64,000 nucleotides of DNA from Kuafuiihalomonas sp039024635 (GCA_039024635.1 JBCCQA010000015.1:61396-125395), one strand, 5' to 3'. Positions 50,740 to 62,199 are shown, numbered from the stretch's first letter. Translations and numbers: made by a program. The notes: generated from the letters alone by a model not told the origin.

Positions 50740-51516
50740 GTGCGAAGACATGCCATCGTGACCACCCTCGGCCTTTCGGCGCTATTGGTGGCGTCCTCGA
50801 CCCGGGCCGAGAACCTCGAAGAGGTCATCAAGCTTCTCGCGACCCAGAATCAGGCGGCGGCTAGAGCCCAGAAGAGCGTCACCCAGCTCAGCGACCAGAG
50901 CGACGATCTCGAGTCGGAGTACGAGTCCATCTCCAAGCAGGCCGACTCCTTGCAGCTCTACGTCGAGCAGTTGGAGACCACGGTGGAAGGTCAACGAGCA
51001 CAGATGGCTTCGCTGGAGGACCAAATCGATCGAGTCACCGATGTGGGTCGGCAGATCGTTCCCCTGATGCGTCAGATGGTCGGCACGCTGGCCGACTTCA
51101 TCGAAGTCGACGTTCCATTCCTGATGGAGGAACGGCGGAAAAGAGTGACCCGACTGCGAGGCATCCTAGACCGATCCGACGTGACGGACGCCGAGAAATA
51201 TCGGCAGATTCTCGAGGCCTACCAAATCGAGACCGACTTCGGACGGACCATCGAAGCCTACCAGGGTCGCCTGAGCGGTGCGTCACAGGATGGTGAGGGT
51301 CGGGCAGTAAACTTCTTGCGCTTCGGCCGCGTGGCCTTGGTCTACGCAAGTCTAGACGGGCGCGACTTCGGGATGTGGAACCAGAGAGATCGAAAGTGGG
51401 AGACCCTGCCCTCTTCCTACGGACCTGGCATCATGCGGGGGCTTCGAATCGCGCGTAAACAGGCTGCTCCCGACCTAGTCTTCTTGCCCCTCCCTGCCCC
51501 GGTGGCCGCGGAATGA
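50740..51516 (+). CDS. DUF3450 periplasmic coiled-coil protein
   Basis: 258 residues from GTG 50740, with AGGAGG upstream. A signal peptide (MRRHAIVTTLGLSALLVASS...RA) is followed by a long helix/coiled coil (residues about 25-105: SVTQLSDQSDDLESEYESIS, LEDQIDRVTDVG), and a compact C-terminal domain ending WETLPSSYGPGIMRGLRIARK. DUF3450 genes precede exbB in Vibrio and Shewanella TonB2 operons. It is overlapped by the next start (ATGA). Its role is unknown, though its place suggests structural support of the TonB complex. Confidence 0.85.
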   Translation: MRRHAIVTTLGLSALLVASSTRAENLEEVIKLLATQNQAAARAQKSVTQLSDQSDDLESEYESISKQADSLQLYVEQLETTVEGQRAQMASLEDQIDRVTDVGRQIVPLMRQMVGTLADFIEVDVPFLMEERRKRVTRLRGILDRSDVTDAEKYRQILEAYQIETDFGRTIEAYQGRLSGASQDGEGRAVNFLRFGRVALVYASLDGRDFGMWNQRDRKWETLPSSYGPGIMRGLRIARKQAAPDLVFLPLPAPVAAE

Positions 51517-52877
51517 GGACGCCCATCATGCATCGCCCGAGCCTCATCGCCCTCATCGGCCTCTGGGCCTTCGCTTCGCCGGCCTACGGTCAGTCGGGCG
51601 AGTTCAAGACGACCGATCAGCTTCTGGACAAGGTCAAAGCTCTGGCCAAGGAGGGCAGCGAAAAGGACAAGGCACGGCTGCAGAAGTTCAGGGCCGACCG
51701 AAATAAGCAGCAGTCGCTTCTAGCGGCGGCGCGCAAGCGCCTGGCAGAGCTGGAGAAGAAGAGCGCCCGTCTCGAGGCCGAGTTCGAGGTCAACGAGAAG
51801 AAGACAATCGAGCTCGAAGCGTCGCTGCGAACCAAGCAGGGCGACCGGGGCGAGCTCTTTGGAGTGGCCAGGACGACAGCCGGAGACCTGCGAGCCCAGC
51901 TTCAGGCTTCGATGATCTCGGCCCAGCTTCCTGGGCGAGCCGAGAAGCTGGCGCCCATCGCCACGAGCAAGGATGTGCCGAGCATCGATCAGCTCCAAAC
52001 CCTTTGGATCGCGTTCCAGGAAGAAATGACCCGATCCGCCGACATCGTTCGATTCGATGGCAAGATCGTGGACGGCGACGGCAACACGGTCGACACCCAA
52101 GTAGTCCGAGTCGGTGCCTTCACCGCCATCGCCGAGGGCGCGTACCTCACCTACAATCCCGCTGAGAAGGTCTTGGTCGAGCTGGGTCGTCAGCCCTCCG
52201 GTCGATATCTGGCTTCGGCGGCAAAGCTCGAAGGCACCACGACCGGGATCGTCCAAGCGCCGGTGGACCCCTCTCGAGGCTCCATTCTGTCTCTCTTGGT
52301 CGAGACCCCAAGCTTCGCAGAACGGCTTAGTTTCGGCGGCGCAATTGGCTACATCGTCATCACTTTGGGTCTCGTGGCCTTTGCCTTCGGCATCCTCAAG
52401 CTGGTGCTTCTGCTCCTCGCAAACTTCAAGGTCCGGGCTCAGCTGCGCAGCAAAGCCCCGTCCTCGGGCAATCCGCTGGGCCGAGTTCTGTCCCTGTCTC
52501 AGTCCATCAACTCCGATGACCTGGAGGCCTACGAGGCGCGTATCGACGAGGCGGTTCTGCGAGAAGGCGCTCGATTGGAGTCGGGAATCTGGCTGGTCAA
52601 GGTCGTCCAGGTCGCTGCCCCTCTCCTCGGCCTCCTGGGAACGGTCACTGGTATGATCAACACTTTCCAGGCCATCACGCTGTTTGGAACCGGCGACCCG
52701 CGCCTGATGGCGGGCGGCATATCCGAGGCCCTGGTGACGACGATGCTCGGCCTGATGGTGGCCATTCCACTCGTCCTCTTGACGAGCACGCTGGTCAACA
52801 TCGCAAAACGCATCACCGACATCATCGATGAGCAGGCGGCCGGGATGATCGCGGAACGGCACCCTTCGGAGTCCTGA
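51513..52877 (+). CDS. Long ExbB/MotA-TolQ family proton channel (TtpC-like)
   Basis: 454 residues. The N-terminal 250 are a periplasmic extension with signal peptide and a coiled coil (ARKRLAELEKKSARLEAEFE), a form found in TonB2-type ExbB/TtpC. The C-terminal 200 hold the TolQ core: FGGAIGYIVITLGLVAFAFG helix, VAAPLLGLLGTVTGMINTFQAITLFG with the channel Thr/Gly motif, and MLGLMVAIPLVLLTSTLV. Together with the short ExbB and ExbD it converts proton flow to TonB motion. Starts by overlapping the DUF3450 stop. Confidence 0.88.
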   Translation: MRTPIMHRPSLIALIGLWAFASPAYGQSGEFKTTDQLLDKVKALAKEGSEKDKARLQKFRADRNKQQSLLAAARKRLAELEKKSARLEAEFEVNEKKTIELEASLRTKQGDRGELFGVARTTAGDLRAQLQASMISAQLPGRAEKLAPIATSKDVPSIDQLQTLWIAFQEEMTRSADIVRFDGKIVDGDGNTVDTQVVRVGAFTAIAEGAYLTYNPAEKVLVELGRQPSGRYLASAAKLEGTTTGIVQAPVDPSRGSILSLLVETPSFAERLSFGGAIGYIVITLGLVAFAFGILKLVLLLLANFKVRAQLRSKAPSSGNPLGRVLSLSQSINSDDLEAYEARIDEAVLREGARLESGIWLVKVVQVAAPLLGLLGTVTGMINTFQAITLFGTGDPRLMAGGISEALVTTMLGLMVAIPLVLLTSTLVNIAKRITDIIDEQAAGMIAERHPSES

Positions 52878-52878
52878 G

Positions 52879-53445
52879 ATGCTTTGGCTGAGTGAGGCCG
52901 TCGACGACGTTCGAATCTTCCTCGAGACCGGGGGAACGACCATGAACGTCATCTTCATGGCCGCTTTGGTCATGTGGGTCGTGACCTTGGAGCGCTACTG
53001 GTTCCTTTGGTTTGAGCTTCCGAAGCACCTTCAGAAGGCTCGTCAGACGGTGACAGATGCCGTAGCTCGAAGAGACCCCTGGCTACGCGCTTACCGAGAC
53101 AGGGCCGTGTCCGAGGTTCGTTTGACGGCTCAGGACCGTATCTGGATGGTTCGAACGATGGTGGCCGTATGCCCTCTGCTGGGCCTGCTGGGAACGGTCC
53201 TCGGCATGCTCGAAGTATTCGACGTCATGTCGATCTCCGGCAACAGCAACCCCAGGGCCATGGCTGCTGGCGTCTCTCAAGCCACCATCACGACCCTGGC
53301 CGGTATGGCGACCGCCCTCTCCGGGCTCTTCTTCGTGGAGCGGCTTCAGCGACGGACCCAGTCGCTGGTTCGAAGGTTCGCAGACCAGATGAGCGAAGTC
53401 TCAGAGTCAGGACACGGGGAGGAGGAACGGAATGGCCAGGCGTAG
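52879..53445 (+). CDS. exbB: Short ExbB/TolQ proton channel
   Basis: 188 residues. TolQ core: MNVIFMAALVMWVVTLERYW (helix 1), MVAVCPLLGLLGTVLGMLEVFDVM (helix 2, channel motif), TLAGMATALSGLFFVERL (helix 3). It starts one base after the previous gene stops. The two-ExbB arrangement (long then short) matches TonB2/TtpC loci. Its end overlaps ExbD by 14 bases. Confidence 0.9.
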   Translation: MLWLSEAVDDVRIFLETGGTTMNVIFMAALVMWVVTLERYWFLWFELPKHLQKARQTVTDAVARRDPWLRAYRDRAVSEVRLTAQDRIWMVRTMVAVCPLLGLLGTVLGMLEVFDVMSISGNSNPRAMAAGVSQATITTLAGMATALSGLFFVERLQRRTQSLVRRFADQMSEVSESGHGEEERNGQA

Positions 53446-53842
53446 GAAGGACCGTAGACTCGAAGAGGAAGAGATCGACATGACCCCGATGCTCGACATC
53501 GTCTTCATCATGCTGATCTTCTTCATCGTAACTGCAACCTTCGCCAAAGAGTCCGGCATCGACGTCAACAAACCAGGTGCTGTGACGGCCGAGCGAAAGG
53601 AGCGAGCCAGTATTCTCATTGCCATCGACGAAGGTGACGAGATTTGGTTAGACAACCGAAACGTGGACATCCGTGCCGTGCGAGCAAACATCGAACGTCT
53701 CCGGGCCGAGAACCCCGAAGGCGGCGTCGTCATTCAGGCCGACAAGGAGTCGAGAAACCGAACCCTCGTGAAGGTGATGGATGCGGCGCGGCTGGCCGGT
53801 GTCGAGGACGTCTCTCTCGCGGCCGATCCGGCGGAGAACTGA
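53432..53842 (+). CDS. exbD: ExbD/TolR proton-channel subunit
   Basis: 136 residues. RKDRRLEEEEIDMTPMLDIV with the key Asp (MLDIVFIMLIFFIVTATFAK), one membrane helix, then a periplasmic TolR domain (IDEGDEIWLDNRNVDIRAVR, QADKESRNRTLVKVMDAARLAGV). The Asp in the helix carries protons. Overlaps ExbB by 14 bases. Confidence 0.93.
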   Translation: MARRRKDRRLEEEEIDMTPMLDIVFIMLIFFIVTATFAKESGIDVNKPGAVTAERKERASILIAIDEGDEIWLDNRNVDIRAVRANIERLRAENPEGGVVIQADKESRNRTLVKVMDAARLAGVEDVSLAADPAEN

Positions 53843-53843
53843 C

Positions 53844-54461
53844 TTGGGCGGGGTGGCCCTTCGCTGGATCGCGAGCGGCTTCGGCGGCCTCGCAGTGGCC
53901 ACGGCGCTCTTCTTCGGGATGAGCCGTCTCGTAGCCTTCAGCCAGGTTCAGTTGGAGGAGGATGGGGACCGCAAACCTATCTCCTTCGTCCGACTGAAGA
54001 AGGACCCTCGAACGGTCGAAGAGAAGCGCGGCCTCCCTCAGCGTCAGAAGACCCCACCACCCACCGACACGCCGCCTTCCGACAAGCCCGACAACTCTGG
54101 TACGACCTCAATCGCTCTCGAAGTCTCGATGCCCGAGGTCCAAACCAACGTGAACCTAGACGGACGCCTCTCGGCCGGCACGGTTCGTGATCGAGAGGCC
54201 GTGCCCAAGTTCAGAGCACGTCCTGTCTATCCACCAGGCGCAGCGGACCGAGGCATCGAGGGCTACGTGACCATTGGATTCACCATCAGCCCCAGCGGTA
54301 CCGTCGTCGACATGAAGGTTCTGGATGCTCAGCCCAGGGGCCAATTCGACCGAGCCGCGCTGCGCGCCTTGAGGCGCTGGCGCTACGACCCAAAGCTTGT
54401 GGACGGAAAGCCGGTCGCCCGACCCGGGCAGAAAGTCACCCTGAATTTCGAGCTCGACTAG
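53844..54461 (+). CDS. tonB: TonB energy transducer
   Basis: 205 residues. Start at TTG 53844 is favoured by GGAG eight bases upstream; GTG 53853 is possible. One N-terminal membrane anchor (GGLAVATALFFGMSRLVAF), a Pro/Lys/Arg-rich spacer (RQKTPPPTDTPPSDKPDN), and a C-terminal TonB domain: RARPVYPPGAADRGIEGYVTI, PSGTVVDMKVLDAQPRGQFDRAALRALRRWRYDP. It links ExbBD to the receptor. The spacer is short. Confidence 0.88.
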   Translation: MGGVALRWIASGFGGLAVATALFFGMSRLVAFSQVQLEEDGDRKPISFVRLKKDPRTVEEKRGLPQRQKTPPPTDTPPSDKPDNSGTTSIALEVSMPEVQTNVNLDGRLSAGTVRDREAVPKFRARPVYPPGAADRGIEGYVTIGFTISPSGTVVDMKVLDAQPRGQFDRAALRALRRWRYDPKLVDGKPVARPGQKVTLNFELD

Positions 54462-54470
54462 GAGAAGGTC

Positions 54471-55688
54471 ATGGCCGCGCGTTCGATTCGACTCTTCTTG
54501 ACGCTGTGCCTCTTGGCGGCCCCGTGGGGCAAGATCTGTTGGGCGCAGGAGGCACCCACCGACTTCACGGTGAGTGAGACGATTTTTCGTCGTTTGGATC
54601 GTGCCCAGAAAGCCCTCGAGAAGAAGAACTACCAGGGTGCCCACGCCGCCTTGGACGAGCTGAAGAACCGAAAGAACCTCTCGAACTATGAGCGGGCCCT
54701 GATGTGGCAGACTCGAAGCTACATCTACGTCAGCCAAAACGAGCTCGGCCCCGCCGGCGAGGCCATGACGGAGGCGCTCTCCTTGAACGCGCTTCCTCCC
54801 GACGCCGAGCTGTCCATGCGCTTCAATCTCGGCCAGGTCCTCTTGGCCAACGATCGGCCCAAGAAGTCTCTTCAGCAGTTCAAGGTTTGGGCCTCGAAGG
54901 CCCAGAGACCGAGCGCGGACTCGCTCTACACGGTCGCCGTGGCCCACGCCCAGGCCAAGAGCCCAGCCGGGGCCGTTCAGTTCATCGATCGAGCCCTGCG
55001 AGCGAAGAAGGACCCGCCCGAGAATTGGTACCGCTTGAAGCTGGCCGCCCACGTGCGGCTCGAGCAATGGGGTCCTGCCATCCGCGTCATGGCGGGTCTG
55101 GTGGAAAAGAAGCGACAAGACCACGCGGGCTGGAAGCAGCTTTCGGCCCTGTACGCCCAGGCCAATCGGACGTCGGAGTCGGTCGCCACCCTGGAGCTGG
55201 CTTTTCGACTCGGGCTGCTGACCGAAGAGAAGGACATACGCCTCTTGGCGCAGAACCTCATGGCTTCGGGTCTGCCGCTCAAGTCGGCCGAAGTCATCGA
55301 GGCCGGCATGAAGAAGAAGCTCTTTCCGAGGAGTCCGGGCAACTTGGAGCTGCTCGGCAAAGCCTACGTGGGGGCTTCGGCCCGAAGCAGGGCCGTCGCT
55401 CCACTGGAGGCGGCGGCCAAGGCCAAGAAGGACGGCCGTCTATATGCGGAGCTCGGTCGGATCCACATGGCCGAGAAGCAGTGGGCGAAGGCTTCATCGG
55501 CCCTCAGTCGAGCCCTGAGCCTGGGTGGTCTTCGCCAGCCTGGTCAGACCTACGTCATGCTCGGCATGGCCCGGCATCAACAGCAGAAGCCGGGAGAAGC
55601 CAGGAAGGCCTTCCAAGCCGCCCTGAAGTTCGACAACTCGAGAAGGACAGCTGAAAGCTGGCTGAAGTTCATCGCGGGCGAGGGCTGA
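54471..55688 (+). CDS. Exported TPR protein of the TonB locus
   Basis: 405 residues. ATG 54471 is preceded by AGGAG. A signal peptide (...KICWAQ) is followed by about ten TPR-like helix pairs: ALEKKNYQGAHAALDELKNR, EAMTEALSLNALPPDAELSM, EKQWAKASSALSRALSLGG, and KPGEARKAFQAALKFDNSR. TPR genes end TonB2-type operons, where they support the system. Last gene of the run and convergent with the diguanylate cyclase. Confidence 0.88.
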   Translation: MAARSIRLFLTLCLLAAPWGKICWAQEAPTDFTVSETIFRRLDRAQKALEKKNYQGAHAALDELKNRKNLSNYERALMWQTRSYIYVSQNELGPAGEAMTEALSLNALPPDAELSMRFNLGQVLLANDRPKKSLQQFKVWASKAQRPSADSLYTVAVAHAQAKSPAGAVQFIDRALRAKKDPPENWYRLKLAAHVRLEQWGPAIRVMAGLVEKKRQDHAGWKQLSALYAQANRTSESVATLELAFRLGLLTEEKDIRLLAQNLMASGLPLKSAEVIEAGMKKKLFPRSPGNLELLGKAYVGASARSRAVAPLEAAAKAKKDGRLYAELGRIHMAEKQWAKASSALSRALSLGGLRQPGQTYVMLGMARHQQQKPGEARKAFQAALKFDNSRRTAESWLKFIAGEG

Positions 55689-55724
55689 GAGCAGCTGACG
55701 GCACCAGACGGGTCCTCAGATGCT

Positions 55725-57617
<1,893 letters not shown>

Positions 57618-57890
57618 GTTGGGCCACGCTCCTGCGTGGCAGCTCCGCGAGGCATGAAGCCACGCCCCGCCCCCACATCGACCCTCTTTGGCCGGGGCGA
57701 GTCTGATGGCGCTGATGAAAGCACGAGGCCCCGCTCGAGCGCCAATGGGCGAGCCCGATCGGCACGTGCTCTGAGCGCCCGGACCGAGAGCTGTGTATCT
57801 GTGGGGCTAGGTGGTCATGGGTAGGCGGCAGCCTTCAAAGAGGCGAAGGCGCCGCCCCCAACACGCCGTCGAAGGAAACGGAAAAATGGC

Positions 57891-58352
57891 TCAACCGAGG
57901 AGCGTCTTGATGCTGGCCTTGGTCCGGCGGCAGAGGTCTCGACAGTTGCGACATTCGGCATGATGGTCGACGTGGGGCTCGCACTCGGCCTCGCAGTGTT
58001 CGCAGCTCTTTATGCAGACCGCGGCCAGATCCTTCAGCAGAGGGGAGCGGCTGGCGATCACCGGCCCCATGGCCTGGCAAATCGGAATCATGTCTCGGAC
58101 GGCGCTGGCGCACTTTGCGAGCGACTTTGTCCCCGTGCTCAAGGCCTCGATACAGTGGGCCAGGCAGGCCTCCCCCGCTGCGATGCAGTCGGCGATCTCG
58201 GCCCGCGCGTCATTGTGACGATCCACACCATGGTGGGCATGGTCATGGCCCTTGCCCGGCTTGGCGCCCGCGGCAGCGGAAAGAAGGGAAGCCGGGCTGG
58301 CGGCAGCGGCTGCCCCCACGGTCAGAAGCATCGAACGACGATTTGTATCCAT
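57891..58352 (-). CDS. TAT-exported four-helix copper-storage protein (Csp-like)
   Basis: 153 residues. The TAT signal is MDTNRRSMLLTVGAAAAAS (twin Arg). The mature part is a four-helix bundle full of Cys: ADCIAAGEACLAHCIEAL, SLAKCASAVRDMIPICQAM, LAAVCIKSCEHCEAECEPHV, HAECRNCRDLCRR, plus a His-rich N-terminus (HDHAHHGVDRH). This matches the Csp1 group, in which the bundle core binds many Cu(I). Known from methanotrophs and other bacteria; TAT export agrees with storage outside the cytoplasm. Confidence 0.88.
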   Translation of the reverse strand: MDTNRRSMLLTVGAAAAASPASLLSAAAGAKPGKGHDHAHHGVDRHNDARAEIADCIAAGEACLAHCIEALSTGTKSLAKCASAVRDMIPICQAMGPVIASRSPLLKDLAAVCIKSCEHCEAECEPHVDHHAECRNCRDLCRRTKASIKTLLG

Positions 58353-58426
58353 ATACCTTGGAGTACGCCGACCCGCCGACAGAGCCGAGAGGAATCGCCG
58401 TTCCCTGCTGCCCCTTTGAACGCTGC

Positions 58427-61195
58427 TCAGCTCTCCGGGGGGGCGTAGTGCGTCAAGTCGATACCCTCGACGGCTTCCAGATACTCATCGATGCTCGGCG
58501 TGCGACCGAGAATGGCGGAAAGAACGACCACCGGGGTCGAGGCTAGGAGAGACTCGCCCTTCTTTTCGTCACTGTCTGCCACGACCCTGCCCTGGAAGAG
58601 CCGGGTGGAGGTCGCCATGACGGTATCGCCCTTCTCCGCCTTCTCCTGGTTGCCCATACAGAGGTTGCAGCCGGGACGTTCCAGATAGAGAGTGTTCTCG
58701 TAGCTCGTGCGCGCCTTCTCCTTCGGAGCCAGGTCGTTGAACTCGAAGCCCGAGTACTTCTGGAGCACCTGCCAATCCCCTTCCTGCTTGAGTTCGTGGA
58801 CGATGTTGTAGGTCGGAGGCGCCACGACGAGGGGGGCTTTGAATTCAACGCTCCCGTGGATCTTTTCGATGTTGGTGAGCATCTGCGACATGATTTTCAT
58901 GTCGCCTTTGTGCACCATGCAGGACCCGACGAATCCCAGATCGACGGGCTTCTCTGCGCCGTAGAAAGAGATGGGCCGAATCGTGTCGTGCGTATACCGC
59001 TTGGACACGTCTTCGTTGTTCACGTCTGGGTCGGCGATCATGGGCTCCATGATCTGATCAAGGTCGACGACGAACTCCGCTGCGTATTCGGCGTTGGGGT
59101 CAGGTCGAAGTGGAGGAACCTCACCCGAGCGCAGCTGGGCAATCCTGGTTTCGGCGCGCTCGATCAGCCCCCTCAGCACCTGCTCCTCGTTATCCATCCC
59201 TTTGTCGATCATGATCTGGATGCGATGCTTGGCGATCTCGAGAGACTCGATGAGCGTGTCGCTCTCCGAAATGCAGATGGACGCCTTGGCTTTCATCTCG
59301 GCCGTCCAGTCCGTAAACGTGAAGGCCTGGTCCGAGAGCAGGGTCCCGATGTGAACCTCGATCACGCGACCTTGGAACACGTTCTCCCCGAAGTGCTTCA
59401 GCATCTGGGCCTGGGTCGAGTGGACGACGTCGCGGAAGTCGATGTGGTTCTTGAGCGTGCCCCTGAAGGTGACCTTGACCGACTGGGGAATCGGCATTGT
59501 GGCTTCGCCCGTGGCCAGCGCAAGGGCGACCGTCCCCGAATCGGCGCCGAAAGCGACGCCCTTGGACATCCGCGTATGAGAATCGCCCCCGATGATCACG
59601 GCCCGATCGTCGACTGTGATGTCGTTGAGAACCTTGTGAATGACGTCGGTCATGGGCGGATAAACGTTTTCAGGATCTCGCCCCGTGATGAGCCCAAATC
59701 GATTCATGAAGCGCATGAGCTTGGGAATGTTGGCGCGCGCCTTGAGGTCCCAGACCGATGCCGTGTGGCAGCCTGACTGGTAGGCGCCATCGACCGTGGG
59801 CGAGATGACCGTAGCCGCCATCATCTCCAGCTCCTGAGAAGTCATGAGCCCCGTCGTGTCTTGGGAGCCGACGATGTTGACCTTCACCCGAACGTCGGAC
59901 CCAGAGTAGAGCCTCTTGCCGGGGGCGACTCCTACGGCGTTCTGGTTGAAGATCTTCTCGACCGCGGTGAGGCCCCGTCCTTCGAAGGTGATTTCCTTGG
60001 AGGGCGCATAGACCGAGGGCATGTCGATGCCGAGGATCTGAGCGGCGGTCGTCTGCAGCTTTTTACCGAAGACCACGGCGTAGGACCCACCGGCGCGGAT
60101 GAACTCGAGCTTTTGGGGGGTGAGAGCGGAAGAGATGTCGCAGAGCTCCCGCGTACCACTCTCGTCGTAGAGCCTCTTGGTCTTCGTGTTGATGGTCAGG
60201 ACGGTCCCTGTATCGACGGAGAAGAGCTGCTCCAGGATGGGCTCGCCGTCTTCATCCAGGATGGGCTGACCCTTGTCGTCCAGCTTCCTCACCCAGTTTC
60301 TGAGATCGATCCCGATGCCGCCGGTGACGCCGACCGTCGTGAGGAAGATGGGCGAGATGCCGTTCGTACCTCCCACGATGGGTGCGATGTTGATAAAAGG
60401 AACGTACGGACTCGCCTGAATCCCGGTCCAAAGAGCAACGTTGTTGACGCCGGACATGCGGGAAGAGCCCACGCCCATGGTGCCCTTCTCGGCCACGAGC
60501 ATGATTCGCTTGTCGGGATGCTGTTCTTTGAGATCTTGCAGGATGCCTTGTGCCTGTTGGTCGTGTTCGAACAAGCACTTACCGTGAAGCTCGCGGTCGG
60601 ACCGTGAATGGGCGTCACTTCCGGGCGAGAGCAAGTCGGTCGAGACGTCGCCCACCGCCGTTACATAGGACACGATCTTGATGACCTCGTCGATGGGAGG
60701 AAGCTCGGTGAAGAACTCGGCCTTCGCGTAGCTGTGCAGGATCTCCGCCGCGACTTCGTTCCCCGTCTCGAACGCCTTCTTCAGGCGTTCGGTGTCGGCC
60801 TCGTAAAGAAAGACCTGAGTCTTGAGGACCCCGGCCGCCTGGGCGGCGATGGAAGGGTCCTCTCCCAGCGCCAGGTCGAGCAACACCTCGATGGAGGGCC
60901 CTCCTTTCATGTGGGACAAGAGCTCGAAAGCAAAGGTGGGCGTGATCTCTTCCACCACCGTCCTACCAAGGATGATCTGCTTCAGGAACTGAGCCTTGAC
61001 CCCGGCGGCGCCCGTCGTTCCCGGAAGCGTGTTGTAGATGAAGAACTGGAGGGAGTCTGGCCGATGCGCATGGGAGGGGTCGGTGATCTGTTGGATCAAG
61101 GCCTCCACGAGTTCGGCGTCTTCGATGGGCTTCGGGCGCAAGCCTTCCTGCTTACGGGCTTTAATTTGTTCGAGGTAATCGGAGTACACGCTCAT
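58427..61195 (-). CDS. acnB: Bifunctional aconitate hydratase B / 2-methylisocitrate dehydratase
   Basis: 922 residues from ATG 61195 (MSVYSDYLEQIKARKQEGLR), somewhat longer than the usual about 865. The HEAT-like domain starts it (SLQFFIYNTLPGTTGAAGVK). Iron-sulfur ligands: VGSCMVHKGD, then RPGCNLCMGNQ. SGCHTASVWDLKAR, IIGGDSHTRMSKGVAFGADSG are further signatures. It turns citrate to isocitrate in the TCA cycle. Apo-AcnB binds mRNA in other species, which could apply here. Confidence 0.95.
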   Translation of the reverse strand: MSVYSDYLEQIKARKQEGLRPKPIEDAELVEALIQQITDPSHAHRPDSLQFFIYNTLPGTTGAAGVKAQFLKQIILGRTVVEEITPTFAFELLSHMKGGPSIEVLLDLALGEDPSIAAQAAGVLKTQVFLYEADTERLKKAFETGNEVAAEILHSYAKAEFFTELPPIDEVIKIVSYVTAVGDVSTDLLSPGSDAHSRSDRELHGKCLFEHDQQAQGILQDLKEQHPDKRIMLVAEKGTMGVGSSRMSGVNNVALWTGIQASPYVPFINIAPIVGGTNGISPIFLTTVGVTGGIGIDLRNWVRKLDDKGQPILDEDGEPILEQLFSVDTGTVLTINTKTKRLYDESGTRELCDISSALTPQKLEFIRAGGSYAVVFGKKLQTTAAQILGIDMPSVYAPSKEITFEGRGLTAVEKIFNQNAVGVAPGKRLYSGSDVRVKVNIVGSQDTTGLMTSQELEMMAATVISPTVDGAYQSGCHTASVWDLKARANIPKLMRFMNRFGLITGRDPENVYPPMTDVIHKVLNDITVDDRAVIIGGDSHTRMSKGVAFGADSGTVALALATGEATMPIPQSVKVTFRGTLKNHIDFRDVVHSTQAQMLKHFGENVFQGRVIEVHIGTLLSDQAFTFTDWTAEMKAKASICISESDTLIESLEIAKHRIQIMIDKGMDNEEQVLRGLIERAETRIAQLRSGEVPPLRPDPNAEYAAEFVVDLDQIMEPMIADPDVNNEDVSKRYTHDTIRPISFYGAEKPVDLGFVGSCMVHKGDMKIMSQMLTNIEKIHGSVEFKAPLVVAPPTYNIVHELKQEGDWQVLQKYSGFEFNDLAPKEKARTSYENTLYLERPGCNLCMGNQEKAEKGDTVMATSTRLFQGRVVADSDEKKGESLLASTPVVVLSAILGRTPSIDEYLEAVEGIDLTHYAPPES

Positions 61196-61515
61196 TTCGA
61201 CTTCGGTCCAGACGCCGACACAGACCGGCAAGGCAGCGGTCTCTGGGTCGAGCCCTGCGCCAGCCGCCAAGACAAGATTAGCGGACTCGGCGCATACCTA
61301 GCCACAATCGAATGGAGCGCGCGGTCGCCCCAAATCGCCCAAATCAACTCCGCGCCGGTCCAGTCATGCGGCTTCGGGTCGTCTGGGGCCAGGAGCGGGG
61401 ACCAAGGCCCGAGAGTCGAGCGGACCCGTGAACGGTTCCATCGAGCTCTTTTCGGACGCTCCACAACAGGTCAACATCCCGTTCGTAGGGAACACGAGCG
61501 AGAGACCCAGACGCG
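61196..61515. other. Divergent intergenic region, acnB and two-component system
   Basis: 320 bases between divergent genes. No gene-sized ORF is convincing. A short imperfect direct repeat, GCCCCAAATC then GCCCAAATC, lies at about 61329-61347. I see no clear promoter boxes or hairpins. Confidence 0.5.
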
Positions 61516-62199
61516 ATGGCAGAACAACCCCGAATCCTCGTCATCGAAGACGACCTGAACGTGGTTCAGGGGCTGGTGGGCGGCCTTCGGAAGGCGGGTT
61601 TCGAGCCGAGCCTCGCCATGACGGGGGACGAAGGCCTCGAGCGGATCCTGAAGGGCTCCTTCGAGCTGGTGCTGCTGGACCTGATGCTGCCGAAGCTGAG
61701 CGGCTTCGAACTCCTCGAATCGGTGCGCACTCGAGTCTCAGTCCCCGTCGTCGTGCTCTCCGCGCGGACGGACCTTCCCGCCCGGCTTCAGAGCTTCGAG
61801 GGCGGCGCAGTGGACTTCGTGCCCAAGCCCTTCTTCATGGAAGAGCTCATCGCACGGATAAGAACCCGCCTCGCCCTGGGCACCGACATGCCGCGCCGGG
61901 AGCTGTCCCTGGGGGACCTGGTTCTCGACTTGGATGATCGAGCCGTGCGTCGTTGCGGAGCCCTCGTCGACCTCACCGCCTACGAGTTCAACGTGCTCGC
62001 TTTTCTCCGCGAGCGCATGGGTCGGGCCCAGAGCCGAACCCAAATCGCAGACGGCGCACTGTCCGAGAGCGGCGACTGCAGCGACCGAACGGTCGACAGC
62101 CACATCTCCAGAATCCGCAAGAAGGTCGGCCCCTTGGCGGCGGCGCGGATCCAGACAGTTTGGGGGATCGGCTATCGCTGCGTAGAGGACGGGTTTTGA
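61516..62199 (+). CDS. OmpR-family response regulator
   Basis: 227 residues. Receiver domain: PRILVIEDDLNVVQGLVG (acidic pair), phosphoacceptor Asp in VLLDLMLPKLSGFELL, Ser/Thr in VVLSAR, and Lys in FVPKPFFMEELIARI. A winged-helix DNA-binding domain follows: VDLTAYEFNVLAFL and DRTVDSHISRIRKKVG, ending WGIGYRCVED. The stop overlaps the TTG start of the histidine kinase, a usual coupling of cognate pairs. Confidence 0.95.
   Translation: MAEQPRILVIEDDLNVVQGLVGGLRKAGFEPSLAMTGDEGLERILKGSFELVLLDLMLPKLSGFELLESVRTRVSVPVVVLSARTDLPARLQSFEGGAVDFVPKPFFMEELIARIRTRLALGTDMPRRELSLGDLVLDLDDRAVRRCGALVDLTAYEFNVLAFLRERMGRAQSRTQIADGALSESGDCSDRTVDSHISRIRKKVGPLAAARIQTVWGIGYRCVEDGF

Noticed and set aside
54704..55654. 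Plus-strand frame within the TPR gene
   Set aside because: Arg/Gly-rich shifted reading of the TPR protein, no start context.
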